From JAGVPT01 sp963843065 (GTDB taxonomy: Bacteria; Bacteroidota; Ignavibacteria; UBA10030; UBA8401), in the NCBI GenBank assembly GCA_963843065.1, contig CAWJKX010000185.1, positions 24,203 to 88,202 on the forward strand: a stretch of DNA of 64,000 bases, written 5' to 3'. A model generated the notes under the pieces. The model was not told the DNA's origin, did not search any database, and saw only the letters and a program-made list of their open reading frames with translations. The position numbers were made by a program, and so were the translations under genes. Shown here in pieces: positions 57,471 through 64,000 of the stretch (position 1 is the stretch's first letter; every line of letters begins with the position of its first letter).

Positions 57471-57520
57471 GAGCGAAGTCGAACCATAACAAACGTCTAA
57501 ATTATCTTTCAACTTCGCTC
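57471..57520. repeat. GAGCGAAGTCGAA-type inverted repeat
   Basis: GAGCGAAGTCGAA (57471-57483) and TTCAACTTCGCTC (57508-57520) pair with one mismatch around a 24-base loop. The wording (TCATGGTGAGCGAAGTCGAA, CTTCGCTCAGGATGGACA) is like dispersed intergenic repeats seen in many environmental genomes. It lies between the exopolysaccharide operon and moxR. Confidence 0.5.
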
Positions 57521-57652
57521 AGGATGGACATTTTGGATTCTCTTTCAAAAGCAAATTTGCTAACTCGTCCCCAAATTCTCCCGCTGCCGCGGGACGGGCT
57601 GTTTGGGAACGAGGTGAAAAAATAAACCAAGAAGGTGCCCCACCGGTATAGA

Positions 57653-58930
57653 CTATTGTTTCACGTCAGCAGCCGAAACATCGAACCGGACAGTTTTCTC
57701 CCAAAAACGCTTGTCCTTTTTGATGTATTCTGTATATGCCGCCTTCAACACAATATAAATCCACAATTGGCAATATGTGAAATACATCAGGACAAGGAGA
57801 CCGATTTTCCCGATGCCGTCCTCATTGTCGTACGATATGGCGAGCATGATTTCAATCAAGAAAAGAAAAAATGCCATAATCCAGACAATGGTGTACGGAC
57901 CGGGGAGAGAAATGCTGACCAGGTTTAATCCGCTAAGGATAAAGAGAAGATCGGAGATGATGATTGCGGCGAAGAAGATATAATAGAGCGCAAGGGTGTA
58001 CAAAAGGTCGAACGCCAGCCATTTATTTTTGAAGTTGGGGAGTTGCTTCAAAAACTTCGATACGACATAATTATTGCCGCGCACCCACCGCATGCGCTGC
58101 TTGATCCAGACCTTCCATTCCTGCGGCTCCTGCTCGTACGTGATCGCATAGGGAATGTACTTTATTTTGTATCCTGCTTCATAGATGCGGATGCTTAACT
58201 CAGAATCCTCGGTCAGTGCTTCTTCGTCCCAGCCGTTGAGCTGGCGGATGAGCGATGTCCACATAACAAAATTGGTTCCGGGGAGCGTTGCAATGCTGTG
58301 CATCTGCCAGCGGCCGGCCTGCAGCATTGATTGGAAGCTCAGCGTCTCGACGTTGATGAACTTCGTTAGAAGGTTATGATTTTTGTTGACGGTTCGGAAC
58401 TTTCCGATCACTGCGCCAAGTTCTTTGTGCAGCAAAAGCTGGGCGACCAAATACCGCAGGGAATTTTGGTCGGGAGTATTGTCGGCATCGTAGACGGCAA
58501 TCACATCCGATGTTGCGCGTTTCACTCCCAGGTTCAATGCGCGAGATTTTCCTTTGCCCCCTTCTCCTTTCGGAATGTCGAACAATTCCACCCGTGTGTC
58601 GCGCTTTGCATATCCTTCGATGATCTCTTTTGTCGAATCGGTCGAGCCGTCGTTGATGATGATGATGCGCAATTTATCTTTCGGATAGTTCATCGCCATC
58701 ATCGATGAGATCGTAGCACCGATCACCTTCTCTTCGTTGTGCGCTGGAATGAGAATTGCGCACGTCGGAAAATCGAACGTCCGGTCGTCGACATCGTTCC
58801 GTTCTTTCATCGACCTGACATAATTGATGAAGCCGTACACCGTCAGTACGAATTGGTATGCGATCATAAACCAGATAAGGATGACGGCGATGACGAACAG
58901 GAAACTCAGGTCGACTTCTAACACTGTCAT
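57653..58930 (-). CDS. Processive GT2 polysaccharide synthase (PgaC/YdaM-like)
   Basis: A membrane glycosyltransferase of 425 residues. Two N-terminal helices precede the GT2 domain: CAILIPAHNEEKVIGATISS, IIINDGSTDSTKEIIEG, AVYDADNTPD, ALTEDSELSIRIYEAGY and KQRMRWVRGNNYVVSKF (Q-x-x-R-W). Three or four C-terminal helices follow. The plan is that of the poly-N-acetylglucosamine synthase PgaC and of B. subtilis YdaM. It is three bases behind the stop of the deacetylase/hydrolase-like gene, which itself abuts wecB. It most likely polymerises an N-acetylhexosamine. Confidence 0.9.
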   Translation of the reverse strand: MTVLEVDLSFLFVIAVILIWFMIAYQFVLTVYGFINYVRSMKERNDVDDRTFDFPTCAILIPAHNEEKVIGATISSMMAMNYPKDKLRIIIINDGSTDSTKEIIEGYAKRDTRVELFDIPKGEGGKGKSRALNLGVKRATSDVIAVYDADNTPDQNSLRYLVAQLLLHKELGAVIGKFRTVNKNHNLLTKFINVETLSFQSMLQAGRWQMHSIATLPGTNFVMWTSLIRQLNGWDEEALTEDSELSIRIYEAGYKIKYIPYAITYEQEPQEWKVWIKQRMRWVRGNNYVVSKFLKQLPNFKNKWLAFDLLYTLALYYIFFAAIIISDLLFILSGLNLVSISLPGPYTIVWIMAFFLFLIEIMLAISYDNEDGIGKIGLLVLMYFTYCQLWIYIVLKAAYTEYIKKDKRFWEKTVRFDVSAADVKQ

Positions 58931-58933
58931 TGC

Positions 58934-61900
58934 TTATAATACCTTTCTTGGTGCGTAACTGCGTTTAACAACTTTGAGAGCTACGTACATGAGAAAAAGA
59001 GAAACCACGGCAAGAACACCGAAGATTGCGATTGCCGTGGTCGACCAAAGGCTTGTCACGTTTACACCGAACGAGAATTGGTCCCCAGCGATGAGTTCAA
59101 CGTAGTGTTTGCCCGTCGGAAGAAAAATGCTGAAACAGTCGTTTCCTTTCATCACGGTGAAAGGATATTCCTGGTAGTCGACCCTGACGGACGACGGAGC
59201 GACATTGAACGATGCGATCGCTCGCGTGGCCGATTCGTATTCAAAATCGATTGTCCGTAACCCGTGCGCCACCGAAAGCAAATTTCCGGCGATCGACATG
59301 ACTTTTGCCTGGAGTTCATGCGTGGAAAACGTGTTCACGGCTTCCCGGTTGAGTGTGATGTGATGCGCGCCGGCCGGAATGATGAATAAATTGTCCCTGA
59401 ACGGAGAAAGAGGGACATTGTCCACATTGATTTCGGAAATTATCTTCGGCATTTTGCACACGAACGAGTACGGCGAGTTCAATTGGTACCCGTCGTCCGT
59501 GTAGCGGTAGCGGACGTCCGCTGCGAGGGCGTTGGAGAGAAAACCCATGTCTTGCGGGTTGACGCTCGACTCTGAATAAATCGTCATCCGCGGCGCACCG
59601 AGTGCGGCAGCCTTCACAAGATAAAAACTTTCCGATCCGGTCTGGATCAGCGTTGGAAACGGCGTGATCGCTTCTTTTTTTCTGAAGTTCACGATGTTGA
59701 GATCAAGGGCAAGCTTGGTGCTGTCCCCAAGGATCTTGGCGTATCGTTTGCCAATTTCGATATACCGTCCCGGGTCGGTCGACCAGAGATTTTCCGGGTC
59801 TTCGACCTGCAGCACGAACTGGTATTTTTTTTGCAGCGCGATAATTTGGTTCATATCAACGCCGAGGTATTCGCGCAGTTCTGGTGAGCCATACGCGTCC
59901 ATCGCCGTCACGACTATCTGGAACCCCGGTTTTTGTTTCGCGATCTCTGCAAATGACGAAAGAAACGATTCATACGCCAGCGTCAATTGACCCACTCTGT
60001 AATCGACAACCGCATTCATCACCGCCGGATTTGTTTTCCAAAAGTACGGCGATTGCTGGCTGAAGATTGAGTCGAGGTCGAATCCATATTTTTTCTTTAC
60101 TTCTCTGCGCGCTGAAGGGTGCATCGGCGCAAAGATTTCTGGATTCTCAAATCCTTTACCGGCTTCGAAGTATAATTCCGCGAGGTTCACGCCGTCCCAA
60201 TCGTAGCCGTTGAGAATTTCAGTGTACTCGTCCGACATCACCGCCAGGCAGCTGTCGTCTTCCAGTGCGACGGCGTACCGCCACATAGGGGGAATGTCTT
60301 CACCCTTATAATTCTTTTCCCGCCACCAGGGATGTTCGTCCCAGAATTTCTTGCTCACCTGGGGAGGTTCGAACCACGCATAGACCAATATTCCGTTTGC
60401 GTGCGCCAGCGTGATGAGCCGTTTGTAATCGTACGTGTATTTCGGGAACTGGTTCCATCCGGCAACATGGACAATGCGGATGCCCTGGTTCACCCATTGT
60501 TTGACGAGCGATTCGATGCTGTATGTTTTCCGAAAGCCGGGGTCGAAGTACATTTCCAAATTTTCGCGGCGGACAATCGGCCGGAGATGGAAATATTTTC
60601 TCACGTATTCCAGCGCGAACGGGTACTGGCTGTATCCGTGCTGAGAGTACGAGTCGAACGACGAGTTGAAGTAAATGACTTTTCCTTTGCCGAATTTTTT
60701 TCCGATCACCATCGGCGTCTCCGTAACGTCGTCGACGCAGAAGACTTCATCCACACCTTCCGTTTCAAATTTGCTCACAAGCTCGGCGTACCGCCATGCG
60801 ATCCGCTCCTCGGGGAAATAATTGTCGTGGATCCGGCCGACGCGGATCCGTGTTTGGGTGAAGCTGATGCCCAGTTCTTCGGCGAGATCATTTTTTGTGT
60901 CGGTGATGATATTCCCGCCGCTTTCGACAAAGTCGTTGATGATATCATAATCGGTCTGCTTCAGCGAATCGATGAACGCGTACGGCGCAATGAGCAGATT
61001 GTAGCGCGATAGATTGAGCGGCTGGCCGATGAAAAATGTGTCGACCTGCACATTCACGTTGCGGAGCAGCGCTGCTAATGACGACTGGTCGTGAAAGGCG
61101 GCGCCCTTCACGTGGTGATTCCAAAGGATGGCCGCATGAATGTCGCTCCACGTCTCTTCTTTGGCGAAGACATTATCATACAATTTTTCGACGCTGTACT
61201 CAGTCTTCTGGATGAAGGAGAGAGGGCGTTCACGGAATTCCGTCGGCTCGGCTTTGTACAGTTCACCCGGTTCAAGTTCGATGGACTTCGTGATAGGCCC
61301 TTTCAACCGCTTCTCGGAAGTCGTCTTGCTCTTGATCTCTCCGGTGTGGTCGTAATACGCTTCGAACAAATACTGGTCTTCAAGATGAAGAGTGTAGTTC
61401 TGGCTCCCCGTAAGGATAATTCTGTCTTTCGTTTTTACCCAATTTTTCTGTTCGCGCAGATCGATATAGGTGTATCCAAGCTTTTCAATCCCGTCCACGA
61501 GCTGTTTCAGCAAATCGAGGTCTAAGAACGGATGGAAAAAGACCGAGGCAAAACCGTCGCGAACATAAAGGTTTGTCTTTGCATTCTTGATGATGTTTTG
61601 AACATACGCTTCACTTTCGGCCTTGTTCGGATTGAGCGGAACATAGCCGAGGTTTTCCGGGTAAATTTTTTGCCCGAAAAGATCCTTATTGATGATGTAA
61701 GGAAAATATTGGCTGTAATCAGCGTCTTCGATCGCTAGGCGCTGCTCCATCGCCGAGCTGAAATATTTGGAGATCGTATTATAGAGCGTAAAGGAAGCGG
61801 TGTAGTGCGGAGTTTCCCAGATGAGCGGCGACAAACCGTTTTTCATGAATTCCTGAATGCCCATTTCAATTTTTTTTGCGTCCCCCTCCGCCGTCTCGTC

Positions 61901-62888
61901 TTTGATCGGCTTGTCAGTGCTTCCGTCCCAAAACTCGAAATCGACCGCGGTTGTCCCCTTGTATTGATGCGTGACACCATGCATAACGATGGTTCCCCCG
62001 TTTTTCACCATGTATTTGATCGCATCGACGAAGTCCGGCTTATCCGACAAGCTCACGCGGATCCCTTCTTCGGGGTCGACGTAAAACGGAATGACGCCGA
62101 CGAGAAACGGAATACCCCGCGCCGACAGAATATCAGCAATATCGCGCAGCTGATCGGGGCTTTGCAGCGGATCGACATCTTCGATGCGGATGAGCGCCGA
62201 GTGGGACTCTTCATGCTGTTCATGGAGGATGTCGTGAAGCATGTCGGCGAAAAGGAGATAGCGGTCGTTTTCAGTCGCCGACGCGAACGGCGAATCTGCA
62301 ATATACATCAGATTTTTCGATTTGATGATATACGGGATTTCTTTCCGCTTCTTCGTTGAATAGGCAACCGCAACCACGGCGACGAGCCGCCGGTTCGAGA
62401 TGTCAATAATGTTCGCGTTCGGCTCTCCTTTCGTGAAGACTTTGTCGTTTGATTTCACCATGTCAAAATCGTCGAGTGAAGTCGAGGATAGAGACGCTGA
62501 AGCCGTACTTCTTCCGGAGGTTATATTTTTCCGAGAACTCGATCATCCCAGTGTTCATCCAGATGACCGGTTTGCCGGTTGCAAGCACATCTTCTAGGAA
62601 TTTTGCCGGCACGGCGTCTTTCGGGTTGAAGCCGATATAGAATGTGTAGTCGAAATTATTTATCTCGCCCGGGTTGTACTTGTTCACCCCTTTAATCGTC
62701 ACCGCGGTATTGAAATGTCCAAGCAAATCTGCAAGCTGTCGTCCATCGCCGATGGCATAATTTTTCAGATCGGTATTGCCTTCGACGGCGATCAAGATTT
62801 TTTTTTGGGGATATTCCTGACCGAGGCCGGATTGCGATAGTGCAAGAATTGCCGCAAGAATGAGTAATAGCCGAATGATTTTTTTCAT
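58934..62888 (-). CDS. Large DUF2334 deacetylase-like and glycosidase-like envelope protein, one frame break
   Basis: About 1,320 residues once one frame break near 62470 is corrected (SVSILDFT before it, DMVKSNDKVFTKG after it). Order: signal peptide (IRLLLILAAILALSQSGLGQ); an N-terminal domain (ILIAVEGNTDLKNYAIGDGR); a DUF2334 polysaccharide-deacetylase-like domain (about 230-480) with IRIEDVDP and GGTIVMHGVTHQYKG holding the expected Asp and His residues; a glutamine-amidotransferase-like fold (APYAFIDS, FVESGGNIITDTKNDLAEEL); a TIM-barrel-like part with VAGWNQFPKYTYDY, VYAWFEPPQVSKKFWDEHPW and WDGVNLAELYFEAG (possible acid Glu); a beta-rich region; and a C-terminal helix (AIAIFGVLAVVSLFLMYVAL). 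This suggests one protein that deacetylates and cuts the polymer, anchored outside the inner membrane. Confidence 0.8.
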
Positions 62889-64000
62889 TTACCGGGAAAC
62901 CTGCCGTGGTTTGAATTCGTGAATGACATTTCCTGATATGCCGAAGTATTTTTTGATGACCCTGTACTGTTCGTTCGGCTGCGCGTCCGTCGCCGTACGG
63001 GTTTGTTGCAGTCGCCATCTTCTCGTACGCCCTCTTGTTTTCGATGAGCCTTTTTGCGGCGGCGATAATTTTTTCCCCATCCAGGCCGACAAGCTTGACC
63101 GTTCCATAATGGAGGGCTTCGGGGCGCTCCGTCACTTCTCTGAGGACAAGAATCGGTTTGCCGAGCGACGGCCCCTCTTCCTGCACGCCCCCTGAATCGG
63201 TGATGATCAAATACGACCTCGCCATCAAATTGACGAAATCCAGATAATCGAGCGGCTCAATAAGGAAAACATTGTCGAGCGAACCTAATGTTCCGTACAC
63301 CACTTCTCTCACGACGGGGTTGAGATGAACGGGAAAGATGAAATTTATGGCGGGGTATGTTTCGGCAAGGGATCTGACGGCGTTGCAGGCGTCGCGCATA
63401 GGTTCGCCCCAGTTTTCCCGGCGGTGCATTGTGAGAAGGACGATGCGCTTATTCTCGGAGACGAGTTGATTGAGCGTTTGGATGCCGAAAGCATAATGTT
63501 TCTTCACTGAAATTCTCAAAGCGTCAATCACCGAGTTGCCGGTGACAAAAATATTTTTCCGGTCGACGTGCTCGTGAAGCAGAGCTTTCTTCGCCGTTTC
63601 TGTCGGCGCGAAATGAAGGTCGGTAATACAGCTCGTCAGCCTCCTGTTGATTTCTTCGGGAAATGGATTGTTTTTGTCATTCGTATGCAAGCCGGCTTCA
63701 ACATGCCCTACTGGAATTCGTCGATAGAAAGCCGCAAGACTTCCGACGAAGGTCGATGTTGTATCACCCTGGACGAGCACCATATCAGGCACTTCTTTTT
63801 CGAGAACGGTATCGACCGCGGCAATAGTGTTTTGCGTAAGCGTTGCGAGCGATTGTTTCGGCAGCATGAGGTTGAGGTCATAGTCCGGAACGATTTTGAA
63901 AACGTCGAGCACCTGGTTGAGCATCTGCCGGTGTTGTGCGGTGGCAATGGTTACCGTGTCGAGAGACAATACCAACCTACGAAGGCGTACCGGCAAAAAC
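62889..64000 (-). CDS. wecB: UDP-N-acetylglucosamine 2-epimerase (non-hydrolysing), 5' end outside window, one frame break
   Basis: WecB/MnaA turns UDP-GlcNAc into UDP-ManNAc. Visible are TAQHRQMLNQVLDVFKI, LVQGDTTSTFVGSLAAFYRR, GHVEAGLHTNDKNNPFPEEI, TMHRRENWGEP and DSGGVQEEGPSLGKPILVLR. The frame breaks near 62990 after NPYGDG; the other frame ends EQYRVIKKYFGISGNVIHEF and stops at 62889. The start is beyond base 64000. The stop is directly next to the following ATG (62888), so the two genes are co-translated. It probably supplies the sugar nucleotide for the GT2 synthase two genes on. Confidence 0.93.

Noticed and set aside
1..64000. CRISPR array, prophage, integrase, transposase or toxin-antitoxin system
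   Set aside because: No evenly spaced direct repeats, no phage structural or recombinase genes, and no insertion-sequence ends were found. The gene content is ordinary chromosomal.
1..64000. tRNA or rRNA genes
   Set aside because: Intergenic gaps were scanned by eye for the T-loop GGTTCRANNC pattern and for ribosomal RNA; the GGTTCGAA at 60366 lies inside a coding gene with no cloverleaf. A tRNAscan run would settle it.

Overview
The window looks like a chromosomal piece of a Gram-negative bacterium of the Bacteroidota/Chlorobiota side of the FCB group, most like the Ignavibacteria. The signs are a secreted subtilase ending in a type IX secretion (T9SS) sorting domain with the NYPNPFNP motif, LptE and Mla outer-membrane genes, a Bacteroidota-style RpoZ next to gmk, and promoter-like sites resembling the Bacteroidota TTG-N20-TAnnTTTG pattern. 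The lineage is inferred from gene content only. The sequence carries an unusually high number of single-base frame breaks, in otherwise well-conserved and partly essential genes (coaBC, dciA, yicC, surA-type genes). The simplest reading is an error-prone assembly; I give such genes as whole loci and say where the frame breaks.

Layout. 1-2.9 kb: a heavily frame-broken M28 peptidase and a frame-broken deoxynucleoside kinase. 2.9-6.4 kb: CtpA protease, a small VKOR-like membrane thiol oxidoreductase, a 49-residue Tat-signal peptide and an alpha/beta-hydrolase. 6.6-13.9 kb: the replication block dnaN-recF-dciA-gyrB-gyrA, without dnaA. 14-18.8 kb: a lipoprotein with a coiled-coil membrane protein, then mlaE-mlaF-mlaD for lipid transport. 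18.9-25.9 kb: an RNA-binding protein, a broken PilZ-like gene, and a lipid group (acyl-CoA ligase, AT-rich acyl-ACP thioesterase, YghO-like acyltransferase-fold protein, cyclopropane fatty acid synthase). 26-33.5 kb: endonuclease IV, a DUF1460 hydrolase, dnaB, and the minus-strand operon yicC-gmk-rpoZ-coaBC-udg. 33.6-38 kb: a divergent region with two perfect DnaA boxes, rqcH, a response regulator with a histidine-kinase phosphoacceptor helix but no ATPase domain, BstA-like, SDR and Nudix genes. 38.2-42.8 kb: three consecutive parvulin-type periplasmic foldases (two lipoproteins and a SurA), then rpsT.

42.8-49.3 kb (minus): a TPR protein, a processive GT2 glycosyltransferase, and the miaB-SPOR-sigma54 activator-lptE run. 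49.5-57.4 kb: pta, DUF2911, DUF423, and a moxR-subtilase-VWA operon. 57.6-64 kb (minus): a tight three-gene operon of wecB (UDP-GlcNAc 2-epimerase), a roughly 1,320-residue membrane-anchored DUF2334 deacetylase-like/glycosidase-like protein, and a PgaC-like GT2 synthase. This last operon looks like a compact synthase-dependent exopolysaccharide system and is the best candidate for something not well described.

No tRNA, rRNA, CRISPR array, prophage or transposase was recognised. Repeats are AT-rich inverted repeats in at least three places (one of which encodes the N-terminus of LptE), a CACGAAG-type repeat in two places, and a pair of AGATGTCCGACATCT-type palindromes.
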